From assembly GCF_000505665.1 (NCBI RefSeq), contig NC_023033.1:2012313-2076312 (forward strand): DNA of 64,000 bases, read 5' to 3'. This document shows, piece by piece, positions 31,056 through 40,405 of the stretch. This DNA is from Thermosynechococcus sp. NK55a (GTDB lineage Bacteria; Cyanobacteriota; Cyanobacteriia; Thermosynechococcales; Thermosynechococcaceae). Positions within the stretch are counted from its first letter, which is position 1. Every line of letters begins with the position of its first letter. The notes beneath the pieces are model-generated. The model searched no databases. It was given only the letters and a program-made list of their open reading frames with translations, and had not been told where the DNA came from. The translations under genes were made by a program, and so were the position numbers.

Positions 31056-33080
31056 TTAATCCACAAAGCGGGGAGTCATGCAATAGGGACAATCCAGCCA
31101 CTCAGGCGCCAGTTCAGCGCCACAACCGCGACAGGTCAGCGAGCTCTTCCGCTTGGCTTTCAGCTCTGCCTCTAGCCCGGTGTCTGTAAAGGTAACCCGC
31201 TCCACCTCCTCAAGGGTCGTCAGTCCCTGTTTAACAAGCTCCAAGCTGTAGGCCAATAGGGTTTTCATCCCCTCTTCGACGGCAGCTTCTTTAATTTGCT
31301 CGGTGGGGGCACCTTGTGTAATCAGGCCTTGTAGCCGTTCGGTCACCCGCATGATTTCGTATACACCAACACGGCCTTTGTAGCCTACACCACCACATTT
31401 ACTACAGATGGGCTGGCCACTGGCTTTGGCCGCTTGAATCTGCTCGGGTGTGAGTTTATTGGCTTTGTAGAGGGTGAGGTTGACATCCTTGGAGGCGGAC
31501 AAGCCAAAGCGTGCCAGTTCCTCGCGGGTGGGCGTATAGGGAATGCGACACTCACTACATACCCGTCGCATGAGGCGCTGGGCAACAACACCGATTAAGG
31601 AAGCGGAGACCATGAAGGGTTCCACCCCCATTTCCGAGAGACGAGCAACCGCACTGGCTGCGTCGTTGGTGTGCAGGGTGGTTAACACCAAGTGACCGGT
31701 CAAGGCAGCCTCAATAGCGGTTTTTGCTGTTTCTTTATCGCGGGTTTCCCCCACCAGAATCACATCCGGGTCTTGGCGGAGAAAGGCGCGCAGAATTGAG
31801 GCAAAGTCCATCCCTTTTTCCCGAATAACCTGCACCTGCGTCAAGCCGGGTAGGGTGTATTCAATCGGGTCTTCCGCAGTACTGATATTGACGCCGGGGC
31901 TATTGCACTCGGCAAGGGCAGAGTAGAGGGTTGTCGTTTTCCCTGAACCCGTGGGACCGGTCACTAGGATCAAGCCAAAGGGGCGCTTCGTCATTTCCCG
32001 GACAATGGCCAGACTCTCTGGGTCGGTGATGAGTTTATCGAGGCCTAACTGGGTAGCGGAATTATCAAGGATCCGCAAACAGACTTTTTCGCCCCAGCGG
32101 CTGGGTAGGGTGTTCACCCGGAAGTCTACACGTCGCCCCTGGAACATTTTGCGAATGCGGCCATCTTGGGGGGCACGCCGCTCGGCAATGTCGAGGTCAG
32201 CCAGGATTTTGAAGCGAGAAACCACTGCTGGCACGATTTTCTTCGGCAGGGGGTCAAAGGCTTGGTGCAGCACCCCATCTTTGCGGAAACGAATCCGTAG
32301 GTATTCTTCCTGGGGTTCTACGTGGATGTCAGACACCCCTTCGGTGAGGGCTTTGGCTAGGATTTTGTTCACAAGGGCAATAATCGGCGCGTCCTCTGCC
32401 CCCCTTAGGGCTTCGGCTAGGTCAACCTCCTGCTCCCCTTCAATCTCTTCAAGGCCACCCATGGCTTCAATGTCTTCTTCGATGTTGATTTCACCGATCG
32501 CCGCGGGGGCATTTCTGCTGGCGGTGGTTTCTGCTACCTGTTTATTGAGAATCGGATCAATGAGGCGCTGGTAGTCCTCTAGGGTGATCACCATCCGCTT
32601 GAGCGTGAGGTTGTGACTCCGCAGCAGACGGGTGAGGTTGTCAATAGCTTGGAGGTTGTCGGGATCTACCATCGCCACCAATAGATAGGGGGGGTCGGCA
32701 TCAAGGTGCTTGGCAATGGGGATGACTTGGTAGGTGCGGCAGGTATCAATCGGTACAATCGTGTTGATCAATTCCTCGATTTGCTCGGTGGGGAAACGAT
32801 TCAGTTCGGGATCGAGGCAATCAACCCCATAGATCACTTTCAGCTCAAAAAGCTGTTGTTTGTGGTACTGGCGTAACACATCGGGGGGCATGGTGTTGCC
32901 TGTAATCTCCTGCAACACGGCTACTAGGGACTTGCCGGTTTTGCGGGCGGTGTTCATGGCTTCCCGCACTTGATCGATACTGGCGTAACCGGAGGCAACA
33001 ATGGCACGTTCTGTGGGGCTAGCGGCTCTACCCCGCACGGTAAGGGCTTTGCGAGAGGAAGAGGGGGATGTGTTGACCAT
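31056..33080 (-). CDS. pilB: Type IV pilus extension ATPase PilB with C-terminal zinc ribbon
   Basis: PilB drives pilus extension. The 674-residue protein has an N-terminal GspE/MshEN domain (about residues 20-170) and the conserved DIHVEPQEEYLRIRFRKDGV. Walker A is TGPTGSGKTTTLYSALAEC and the Walker B region is DPDVILVGETRDKETA. A tetracysteine site follows (VCSECRIP and ICSKCGG). A C-terminal tail adds another Cys pair set, CRGCGAELAPEWLDCPYC, at about residues 648-665, a zinc-ribbon-like extension not found in classical PilB. It is first in the pilB-pilT-pilC chain. Confidence 0.96.
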   Translation of the reverse strand: MVNTSPSSSRKALTVRGRAASPTERAIVASGYASIDQVREAMNTARKTGKSLVAVLQEITGNTMPPDVLRQYHKQQLFELKVIYGVDCLDPELNRFPTEQIEELINTIVPIDTCRTYQVIPIAKHLDADPPYLLVAMVDPDNLQAIDNLTRLLRSHNLTLKRMVITLEDYQRLIDPILNKQVAETTASRNAPAAIGEINIEEDIEAMGGLEEIEGEQEVDLAEALRGAEDAPIIALVNKILAKALTEGVSDIHVEPQEEYLRIRFRKDGVLHQAFDPLPKKIVPAVVSRFKILADLDIAERRAPQDGRIRKMFQGRRVDFRVNTLPSRWGEKVCLRILDNSATQLGLDKLITDPESLAIVREMTKRPFGLILVTGPTGSGKTTTLYSALAECNSPGVNISTAEDPIEYTLPGLTQVQVIREKGMDFASILRAFLRQDPDVILVGETRDKETAKTAIEAALTGHLVLTTLHTNDAASAVARLSEMGVEPFMVSASLIGVVAQRLMRRVCSECRIPYTPTREELARFGLSASKDVNLTLYKANKLTPEQIQAAKASGQPICSKCGGVGYKGRVGVYEIMRVTERLQGLITQGAPTEQIKEAAVEEGMKTLLAYSLELVKQGLTTLEEVERVTFTDTGLEAELKAKRKSSLTCRGCGAELAPEWLDCPYCMTPRFVD

Positions 33081-33347
33081 AGGGCGTCTTGGGGTCTGGA
33101 TGACTTGCCTACTATAGTAGCAACAACCTTCCCAAAGATTTAATGGGTATTTTCACGATTTATTTTATTGATATTTTTATTGACAATTCTTGTTATGAAC
33201 GTTTCCCAACCGCGATCGCCAGGTTTTGCATAGGCTGAAAATGATTGCCAGTCCTGCGGCACATTAGGAACTACTAGAACTACTAGTTATCTTTTTCCCT
33301 GTTAGCGCGTCCTCGCAATTCCCTCATGACCTGTGGAGGTTTGCCCT
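33081..33347. promoter_or_regulatory. Divergent AT-rich region upstream of pilB
   Basis: This region separates pilB (minus) from a small exported protein gene (plus). It has long AT-rich stretches (33141-33195) and a perfect tandem 9-mer GAACTACTA at 33268-33276 and 33277-33285. GTGGAGG just before ATG 33348 is a ribosome-binding site. Promoters for both directions are expected here but cannot be placed with confidence. Confidence 0.4.
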
Positions 33348-33572
33348 ATGCGTGTCAAAGACGTGATTTTGCCCCTACTGGTGGTTGGTTTGGTCTTTGT
33401 TGGTTTTGGCGATCGCTTTTTGCCAGCACCTTTGAGCACAGCGAGTGCCAGTACCCGCGAGCAATTGAATGGCTTTCTCAAGGGAATCTTTACGGGGTTT
33501 TCCACCTATAACCGCTACCATAAGACGGAGGAGATGATTCGCCAAGCAGAACAAGCTGAGAGAAAAAAATAA
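33348..33572 (+). CDS. Small exported or membrane-anchored hypothetical protein
   Basis: A 74-residue protein, starting MRVKDVILPLLVVGLVFVGF with a hydrophobic N-terminus and a possible cleavage after SASA near residue 38. A hydrophilic tail follows (KTEEMIRQAEQAERKK). An intact A7 run encodes the final lysines. I chose ATG 33348 because GGAGG lies ahead of it. Function is unknown. The stop is directly followed by the next gene's ATG. Confidence 0.7.
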   Translation: MRVKDVILPLLVVGLVFVGFGDRFLPAPLSTASASTREQLNGFLKGIFTGFSTYNRYHKTEEMIRQAEQAERKK

Positions 33573-33770
33573 ATGCGTCGCTTTTTGCTCTTTTTACTCT
33601 GGATGATCAGCAGTGGGGCGATCGCCCTCTTTTCAGTACAGAACGCAAAAGCGGTGTCCCTAAAATTTTTATTTTGGCAATCCATTGAGATGCCCCTTGG
33701 CTTGCTGCTGATCTTTGTGGCAGCGATCGCCCTGTGGGTGCCCTATTTAGCCCGTCCGCTGCGGCGATGA
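33573..33770 (+). CDS. LapA-domain (DUF1049) small membrane protein
   Basis: A 65-residue protein with two membrane segments: FLLFLLWMISSGAIALFSVQ and PLGLLLIFVAAIALWVPYLA. The sequence FSVQNAKAVSLKFLFWQS between them matches the LapA/DUF1049 pattern (F-x-x-QN...v-x-F-l). In E. coli LapA belongs to a regulator of lipopolysaccharide synthesis; no such role is established in cyanobacteria. It abuts the previous gene and overlaps the next (ATGA). Confidence 0.75.
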   Translation: MRRFLLFLLWMISSGAIALFSVQNAKAVSLKFLFWQSIEMPLGLLLIFVAAIALWVPYLARPLRR

Positions 33771-35308
33771 AGGGGCAATCTCTGCTGTGCATTGTGCTGG
33801 TGATGGTCTTATTCTTGATTGGGCAACCCAAAATTGCGGCAATTTCGGCCGCAGCCCTAACCCTAGAAGTCAATCCAGCCGATCCCCAAGCCAGTGATGC
33901 TGGCACGGGAATGCCAACAACTCCTTTTCGCACCATTGGTGCTGCCTTGGCGTGGGCCCAGGCCCACGATCGCCCCACAGAGATTTACATTCATGGCGGG
34001 ATTTATCGGGAGGCCCTAGGAACAATTCGTCATCGGCAGACGCCCCTTCGACTGCTGGCTAAGGCGGGCGATCGCGTGATTTTGCGCGGCAGTCAACGAT
34101 GGTCAGATTGGCAAGTGGTCTCTAGTACTCCGAACTTCACCATTTACCGTCACCCTTGGACCTTGGCTTGGGGCTTTTCGGGTAATCCATGGACGGCATT
34201 TCACATTGAGTTACCCCCTGTGGCGCAGCGGGGCGAGCTGGTGTGGTGGCAAGATACTCCCCTGCGGCAGCGGCTCTCCTTCCTAGAGTTGCAGGGCAAT
34301 GATTTCTACGTGGATGATCCAGAGCAGCAACTGTATGTGGCATTGCCTGCGGGCGTCTCACCCAGTGAATTAGAAGTAGCTGTTCACCGTGAGGCTTTAC
34401 GAATTTTAGACAGTGGTTTGATCAGTTTGGTGGGGCTACGCTTTGAACACTATGGCGGCACATTTACCCAGGCGGTGCGCATTGAACGCAGCCATGACAT
34501 CGAGGTCAAAGACTGTACTTTTTGGGCAAATAATTGGGGCGGCCTCGAAAGTCATCGGAGCGATCGCCTGCGGGTGGAGCGAACGCAGTTTCTGCAAAAT
34601 GGCTGGCGGGGCATGGCGGGGGTTCGCTTGCGGGACTTCACAGCCCAACAGGTGCTTGTCCACGGGAATAATTGGCGGGGGGGATGGGCAGGCTTTTACG
34701 ATTGGGATGCGGGGGAGAAGTACTTTCATCTGCGCGGCGCCGTCTTTGATCGCTACCGCGCCATTGGGAATCAAGCAGCCGGTCTGTGGCTTGACACCGA
34801 TAATCAAAACGTCGAGATTCGGCGATCGCAATTTGTCGGTAATGCCGTGGTTGGTCTTTTCCTAGAGGCGGGCACGGGGCCCGTCACAATTGAAGATTCC
34901 TTAATTGCCTATAACTACAGCATCGCCCCCAACTATCTGCAAACTCCCGGCATTTTTGGCTGGGCGGCTGCCCATGTGACCCTGCGCCGCAACTGGATTT
35001 GGGAAAACCAAGGGGCACAAATTGGCGTCCGCGATCCTTCGCCCCGAACCGTCACCCTACCCGAAACTGGTGAGGAGGTCACGATTACGTCTCAAGATTG
35101 GCACCTAGAAGGGAATTGGATTGGCAGCCACCAAGAGCTGCTCCTGACAACCCTCAAGGGGGAAGCCTTCCTGCAGACACTAAGACTGGAGGATAACCAC
35201 TGGTGGACTGACGCTCCCTACCCCTTTCGCCTAGAGGGGGAAAATGTCACTTGGTTACAGTGGCAGGAACGATATGGCCATCCCAGCGATCGCTGGCTTC
35301 TTCCCTAG
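33767..35308 (+). CDS. Secreted right-handed beta-helix protein
   Basis: A protein of about 513 residues with a signal peptide (MKGQSLLCIVLVMVLFLIGQ, cleavage likely near ISAAA). It then has NPADPQASDAGTGMPTTPFR, a motif often found before parallel beta-helix domains in surface polysaccharide enzymes. Repeating coils with N-x-x-x-I/V-R-x-S/T-x-F run from about residue 215 to 430 (RIERSHDIEVKDCTFWANNW, VEIRRSQFVGNAVVGLFLEA). The substrate is unknown; a pectate-lyase-like or C5-epimerase-like fold is inferred. ATG 33767 overlaps the LapA gene stop. Confidence 0.75.
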   Translation: MKGQSLLCIVLVMVLFLIGQPKIAAISAAALTLEVNPADPQASDAGTGMPTTPFRTIGAALAWAQAHDRPTEIYIHGGIYREALGTIRHRQTPLRLLAKAGDRVILRGSQRWSDWQVVSSTPNFTIYRHPWTLAWGFSGNPWTAFHIELPPVAQRGELVWWQDTPLRQRLSFLELQGNDFYVDDPEQQLYVALPAGVSPSELEVAVHREALRILDSGLISLVGLRFEHYGGTFTQAVRIERSHDIEVKDCTFWANNWGGLESHRSDRLRVERTQFLQNGWRGMAGVRLRDFTAQQVLVHGNNWRGGWAGFYDWDAGEKYFHLRGAVFDRYRAIGNQAAGLWLDTDNQNVEIRRSQFVGNAVVGLFLEAGTGPVTIEDSLIAYNYSIAPNYLQTPGIFGWAAAHVTLRRNWIWENQGAQIGVRDPSPRTVTLPETGEEVTITSQDWHLEGNWIGSHQELLLTTLKGEAFLQTLRLEDNHWWTDAPYPFRLEGENVTWLQWQERYGHPSDRWLLP

Positions 35309-36279
35309 AGGCGATCGCGCAACTGGTTGACCATTGCTTGGGCCGAGGCCTCCTCCACAAACATCCCCAGTTGAATCTTGGTTTGATCGCCATTCCCCAC
35401 TAAAAAGGCATCGGGTACGACGGCTTGGGCCTTTTCTAAATCCGCCGGTGCCTTGTAGGGAGCCAGCACATAGTAGCGACCATTGGTTTTTTTCGATAAA
35501 GAGCTGTGTCCTCTGTTCAGGTTCAGATGAGGTTGGGCTGGTCGCAGGAGTGGGTAATGCACTCGGAGCTGGAGTGGCCGCAGGTTCCAATTGAGCAAGG
35601 GTGCTGCGGTTGACATCGGGAAATTCCCGTGCAGTCATATCAGGACCGACGGGGGGCGTGGGTGATTCTGCTTTTGGGGTTGAAGGTATGGAGACAGGTG
35701 ATTCAGTGGCAACGGGAGCGAATTGGCGGTTGAACCACCACAGGGCTGCGCCACCTAACCCGGCAAGAATGCCAACAACAACTAACCAGCGTTGCACAAG
35801 ATGTTGACTATTGCTTTCGCGCCGCTGCAACCAAGGACGCTGTTGATTTTTGCGTGCCTGCTTGAGCAGCTCACGGGTGGAGGCAAAGGGGCGCTTTGTT
35901 GGGGTTGGCGTTTGGGGGGCAGGGGGATCACTCGAATAAGACTGGGGTAACAGTTTTGCTAAATCTGTGGGATCAAACTCAAAAAATGGATCCGCAAGTC
36001 CCTCATTGGTGTGTTCATCGGTGGCGGGTGCTGTTTCAGGAGTCGGAGCTAAAGAACCGATGACGGGAGGAGCGGTTGGGGCAACAGGTTCTGGGGCAGC
36101 GGTCGGGGGAACACTCGGTTGGGGGGGATCGCAGATGGGTCAACAGGCAGCGCCTCAAAGGGGGAATGGGCTTGCACCATGCGATGGCAGCGATATTGGG
36201 TGAGTTCTGCCTCTAAACTAAGGTGAAGGCAAGCCAAAGCCGCTTGCAAACGCTGGCGATCGACGGTGGCAGAAGTCAT
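35305..36279 (-). CDS. Membrane-anchored SPOR-domain protein with two frame breaks
   Basis: Reading the minus strand through two corrections gives one protein of about 324 residues. The N-terminus is MTSATVDRQRLQAALACLHL, followed by a Pro/Thr-rich region, a basic stretch KQARKNQQRPWLQRR, one membrane segment LVVVGILAGLGGAALWWF, another Pro-rich linker and a C-terminal SPOR domain (GRYYVLAPYKAPADLEKAQA, KIQLGMFVEEASAQAMVNQL). SPOR domains bind denuded septal peptidoglycan. The first break lacks one C at 36121-36127 (run of 7); the second has one A too many at 35487-35493 (run of 7). Confidence 0.75.
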
Positions 36280-36334
36280 AGCAATCGCTCCGAAAACAGT
36301 GCCCTAGAGTTGTTTGAGTTAACGCACTCTCCCG

Positions 36335-37330
36335 ATGGATTATGCAACAGACGGTGCAAGTTCGCCAAAATGGCGCAAACTCCCACTCTTGAGTGTTTGC
36401 ATTCCCGCCTATAACCGCCCCCAAGGACTGGTGGAAGGGGTGCGCTCAGTGGTGGCAGCGCTGCCCCGTGAGTACCACGATCAAGTGGAAATCATCATTA
36501 CCGATGATTCTGCCACGCCAACAGCAGTACACGACTTGCTCGCTCCCTGGTTAGGCCACTGGCACTACCAGCACAATGCCCAACGCCTAGGAATGGTGGC
36601 CAACTGGAATGCGAGTTTAGCCAAGGCCGCTGGGGAGTTTATCCTGCTGTTGCACGATGATGATTACCTACTACCCCAAGGAATTACGACGATTCTAGCA
36701 ACCCTCAGGAAGTACGGTAGCCAGTTTGATGTCTTTCTCTTTGGGGTGCATCTGGTAGATTCCCATCAGCGCTGTTGGCGACGGCAGATACCCCGCCGGC
36801 AAGGATGGCTCCCTCCGGCTCAAGCCCTCAGGCAATTGCTGCGTCATTCCTCATTTGTGCGGTTTCCAGCCTTGATCTGGCGGCGATCGCTCCTAGACGA
36901 GGTCGGCGATTTTGATCCCGCCTACGGCGAAGCCACAGACCTCTACCAGTGGCTACGATTCTTTGCCCAAAAGGGTGTTTACACCGTTCCTTGCGCCACC
37001 GCCGCCTACACGATCCACGATCAAGCCCTGACGATGGGAATGTTCTAGGCCCAGACCTTGGCCACTTTAGGGCGTATTTTTGCCGCCGCCGCTGATTTAT
37101 CCATTCTCTCACCAGCGGAACTACGGCAGTGCCAGTGTGACTTTTTTCACCAGTTTATCTTGGCCGGAACATGGCGATTTTTGCGCCGACGGCAGTGGCA
37201 ACGGGCACAGGCGGTGTACCAGCTTTTGAATCTACCAGAGGTGGTTGCCTTGGGGCGATCGCGCCGCTGGCAAGGCTTGCGTTGGCTCTTGGGGACTTGG
37301 CTGTGGCTACTGCAACAGGTTAGCTCCTAG
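36335..37330 (+). pseudogene. Family 2 glycosyltransferase split by an in-frame TAG
   Basis: The first 237 codons encode a GT2 enzyme: LLSVCIPAYNRPQGLVEGVR, the nucleotide-binding VEIIITDDSAT, the DxD-type metal motif LLHDDDYLL, and acceptor-domain features (RRSLLDEVGDFDPAYGEATD). TAG at 37046-37048 then interrupts the frame. The same frame continues open to 37330 (TLATLGRIFAAAADLSILSP to LWLLQQVSS) with about 90 further residues that look coding. The catalytic domain is complete before the stop, so the short form could still work. The start is 55 bases from the divergent SPOR gene. Confidence 0.7.
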
Positions 37331-37508
37331 GCGGGAGCCCCACCCTCTACCGTTGCACAGCCGGCCCATCGGGCAGCGGTGAGCGTTGGGAGTCTGTCGC
37401 GGACTGCCATCAATCGTAACAACTCGTTATCCTGAGGCCCACTCCCAGAAAAGCAGCCTAAAATTAATTTGGTTACTGTGGATTCAATGGTGCTTGGAGT
37501 TTATTCCT

Positions 37509-37646
37509 ATGGCCACGGATTTTAATCGCGGCATTATGAAGTTTGATGGTGCCGACAGCCCGGCGATGATCGCGATTTCTGCTGTTTTGATTCTTGGCTT
37601 TATTGCAGCACTGATTTGGTGGGCACTCCACACCGCTTACGCCTAA
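37509..37646 (+). CDS. 45-residue single-pass membrane protein
   Basis: A microprotein, MATDFNRGIMKFDGADSPAM, followed by IAISAVLILGFIAALIWWAL, one strongly hydrophobic helix, and a short HTAYA tail. The size and layout resemble small subunits of thylakoid complexes, and I believe it is conserved in cyanobacteria, but I cannot name it. A longer in-frame extension upstream lacks the look of protein. The stop overlaps the end of the convergent SbcC-like gene by 4 bases. Confidence 0.7.
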   Translation: MATDFNRGIMKFDGADSPAMIAISAVLILGFIAALIWWALHTAYA

Positions 37647-40405
37647 AGGCGCGATCGCTCCAGGTGGATCGTGTGCTCGGTGAGGGCTTCAAAGGTTTCA
37701 TCGTGGCTAATGACAAAAAGTTGATGAAAACTTTTGAGGTTGCTGAGGTTCTCCGCCAGTTGTTGGCGGCGCACTTGATCCATATTGGTGGTTGGCTCAT
37801 CAAAAAAGGCAATGTCGGTGTTCACGAGTACCCGTAGCAGGGCAAGGCGCACCGCAAGGGCAGCACACATTTGCTCACCCCCCGAGAGGCTTTTGAAGGG
37901 TCGCCAGTAGCCGCCTTCATTCACTTGAATTTCGTAGTCCGATGTCCATTGGAGCGCTACATCAGGGCGGTTAAGAAGCTCCCGCAGTAGGCGATCGGCT
38001 TCGGCAGAAACGGTGTGCAGATAGGCTGCACTGACCCGAGGACCGCTCCTTCTGAAAATGTCGCGGGCGGTCTCAATTAGATGGTGGTGGTTGCGCGCCG
38101 CTGCCAGATGCTGCAGCGTTTTTTCCTTTGCGGCGGCAACTTCATCAAGATGCTTGAGGGTTGCAAGGCAGTTTTGGTACTGCTTTTCCTTTTCGGGAAT
38201 GGCACCAAGGTGCCGTTGATACTCACGGTGTAGGGTCTCGTAGCGATCGCGGACGGCCTCGAAAGCAGCTAAATCCAGCTTCTGCTCTTGGGCCTTGTAC
38301 GCTGCTTGAGCTTTGGCAAGGTCGGCGTTTAACTGATTGGCTTCTTGGGTCGCTGTTCTCAGGGCAGCTTCATAGGTCTCTACTTGGGCAGCCTGCTGTT
38401 GATGTTGGAGATAGGTATCATAGCTGGAACGTAGTCTGGCTAGTTCATCGCTAAGCTGTTGCCGCTGTTCTTCGAGGGCGGCGTAGCGTTGGCGTTCTCC
38501 GTAGAGGGGAATGAGGCGGGCTTGCAGGCTGGCCTGTTGGCTGCACAAACGCTCGTAGTCCGCTTCCAGTTGGGGGGCTGCTGCCTGCTGCTCCAGTAAC
38601 AGTTGCCGCTGGGCATGGGGTTGACCAAGCTTGGCTCGTTCTTGACGTAATTTGTGCAGGCGGCGCTCGAGATCAGCCAGTTCTTGGCTGAGGGGTTCTA
38701 GGGCCTGCTGGCGATCGCCCAACTGTCTAAGCTCTGTTTCCAAACGGCTGCGTTCCTCCTCAAGGGCTTGGGCTTGCAAGAGCGATCGCTCTGCTGCGGC
38801 AGCCAGGGCAATGTCAGCTTCTAACTGTTTTAACCTCTGGTTGAGGGCAGGAATAGCTGCGGGATCGGTGAGGGTTTGTCGCAGGGCCATGAGTTGATCC
38901 AAAAGCCAGTGATAGTTCTGCTGAAGCTGTTGGAGTGCCCCTAGCCCCTCTTGAATAGCGGCGGCAACGAGGGAAAATCCCTGAGCTGCCGTGAGGCCTG
39001 CAATGGCTGCCGTCACAAGGGCATCGCTTACCGCAGCTTGGCTTTGAGCTGTATTGAGAATGGGATCCAGGGTGGCGGCAAAGGCATGGGCGGCGCTGGC
39101 ATGGTTGAGTTGGGCCTGGAGTTGCTCCCGTTGTGCTTGTTTAGCGCTCAGGGTGGCGGCTAAGGGACGCTGTTGCTCTAGGGCTTGCACCTGTTGGTCA
39201 ATTTCCGCAAGGCGCCTTTGCAGCGTTGCCGCTTGTTGCTTGAGGTGGCGCAGTTGTTGGTCCGCCTGTTGGGCTTGCTGGTAGCGTGCCTCAAGGGGAG
39301 CAATTTCGGCATCGAGGGCGTCGGCGGCGGCAATTTGGGGTTCTAGGGCGGCGAGTTGGCTGGCAATGGTGGCGATTGCTTGGCGTTGGCTTTCAATACT
39401 GGCCAATTGGGTGGCTAGCTTTTGTTGCTGCTGCTCCAGTTTGCGAATGTTTTGCTCAAGGGCAGCCCGTTCCCGCAGTTGCTGGTCGAGCTCTTGGTAG
39501 TAAGCCTCCTGCTGACGATAGCGATCGTAGTCGGATTGCAATTGCTGGCACTGGGCTTGACTTTCGCGGGCAGCGGTCAACTGGCGCTGGCGATCGCGAC
39601 ACAATTCCTCCTGCTGACGCAGTTGGGCTTCCAGGCGTTCGCAGGTTTGCTGAAGACGGTTCAGCGTTTCAACGGCAGCTTCGTATTCCTGTTTTTCAGC
39701 GGCCAAGGCCTGGCATTCCTGTTGTAATTCCTCGCACCGCTGGCGATCGCGCTCTAGCTCCGCGGCTAAGGCTGTTGCCTGTTGTTCGTACTGCGATTGC
39801 GTGGCCAATTCCTGGTTCTGGACAGCCAACTGACGCTCTAGGGATGCCACCTGCTCTTGAGAAAAATTCACAAGGGCAAGGGCATTGTCAAAGGCTTGGC
39901 GATAATCACTCACCTGCAAAATGGGTTCAAAAATTTGACGCCGCTGCGCTGGCGGTTTGAGAAAATCCGCTGTCATCATTCCTTGGGGAATGCCAATGAT
40001 CTGCTCAAAGAGATCTTTGAGGGGAAAGGCACTGCGGATACCGAGGTGTTCCTGCAGCCAAGCGTGGACATCTTCACGCAAAGACAGACCCAGTTCCCCC
40101 ACTTGCGGATCAACAATTGAGTAGCCCGTCTGCGTATTGCGGCGCACGATGTAGGAGCGACCATCGGCTGCGGAGATAAACTGGACGATGGCTTCGGCAC
40201 GCTGAGTGCCCCTGCGAATAATGGCCTTATTAAAGCCACTGCCATAGCCCGATGTTGCATCAAAGAGGACCCAAGCGATCGCTTCAAAAATACTGGTTTT
40301 GCCTGCACCATTCTCACCACAGATGACATTTACACCGGGCATAAACTCAAAGGTGCGCTCGCGGTGGGTCTTAAAGTTTTTTAGGGTCAGGCACTGAATT
40401 TCCAC
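37643..40405 (-). CDS. sbcC: SbcC/Rad50-like SMC-family ATPase
   Basis: A 920-residue protein with the split ATPase head of Rad50/SbcC: N-terminal Walker A NVICGENGAGKTSIFEAIAW, a very long Gln/Ala/Leu-rich coiled coil (about residues 170-780), then the C-terminal signature SLSGGEQMCAALAVRLALLR and Walker B DIAFFDEPTTNMD. Rad50/SbcC works with the nuclease Mre11/SbcD on DNA ends and hairpins. I see no Cys-x2-Cys zinc hook at the centre; residues there (about 430-520) look like a compact Ala-rich insert. No sbcD is adjacent. Confidence 0.85.
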   Translation of the reverse strand: MEIQCLTLKNFKTHRERTFEFMPGVNVICGENGAGKTSIFEAIAWVLFDATSGYGSGFNKAIIRRGTQRAEAIVQFISAADGRSYIVRRNTQTGYSIVDPQVGELGLSLREDVHAWLQEHLGIRSAFPLKDLFEQIIGIPQGMMTADFLKPPAQRRQIFEPILQVSDYRQAFDNALALVNFSQEQVASLERQLAVQNQELATQSQYEQQATALAAELERDRQRCEELQQECQALAAEKQEYEAAVETLNRLQQTCERLEAQLRQQEELCRDRQRQLTAARESQAQCQQLQSDYDRYRQQEAYYQELDQQLRERAALEQNIRKLEQQQQKLATQLASIESQRQAIATIASQLAALEPQIAAADALDAEIAPLEARYQQAQQADQQLRHLKQQAATLQRRLAEIDQQVQALEQQRPLAATLSAKQAQREQLQAQLNHASAAHAFAATLDPILNTAQSQAAVSDALVTAAIAGLTAAQGFSLVAAAIQEGLGALQQLQQNYHWLLDQLMALRQTLTDPAAIPALNQRLKQLEADIALAAAAERSLLQAQALEEERSRLETELRQLGDRQQALEPLSQELADLERRLHKLRQERAKLGQPHAQRQLLLEQQAAAPQLEADYERLCSQQASLQARLIPLYGERQRYAALEEQRQQLSDELARLRSSYDTYLQHQQQAAQVETYEAALRTATQEANQLNADLAKAQAAYKAQEQKLDLAAFEAVRDRYETLHREYQRHLGAIPEKEKQYQNCLATLKHLDEVAAAKEKTLQHLAAARNHHHLIETARDIFRRSGPRVSAAYLHTVSAEADRLLRELLNRPDVALQWTSDYEIQVNEGGYWRPFKSLSGGEQMCAALAVRLALLRVLVNTDIAFFDEPTTNMDQVRRQQLAENLSNLKSFHQLFVISHDETFEALTEHTIHLERSRL

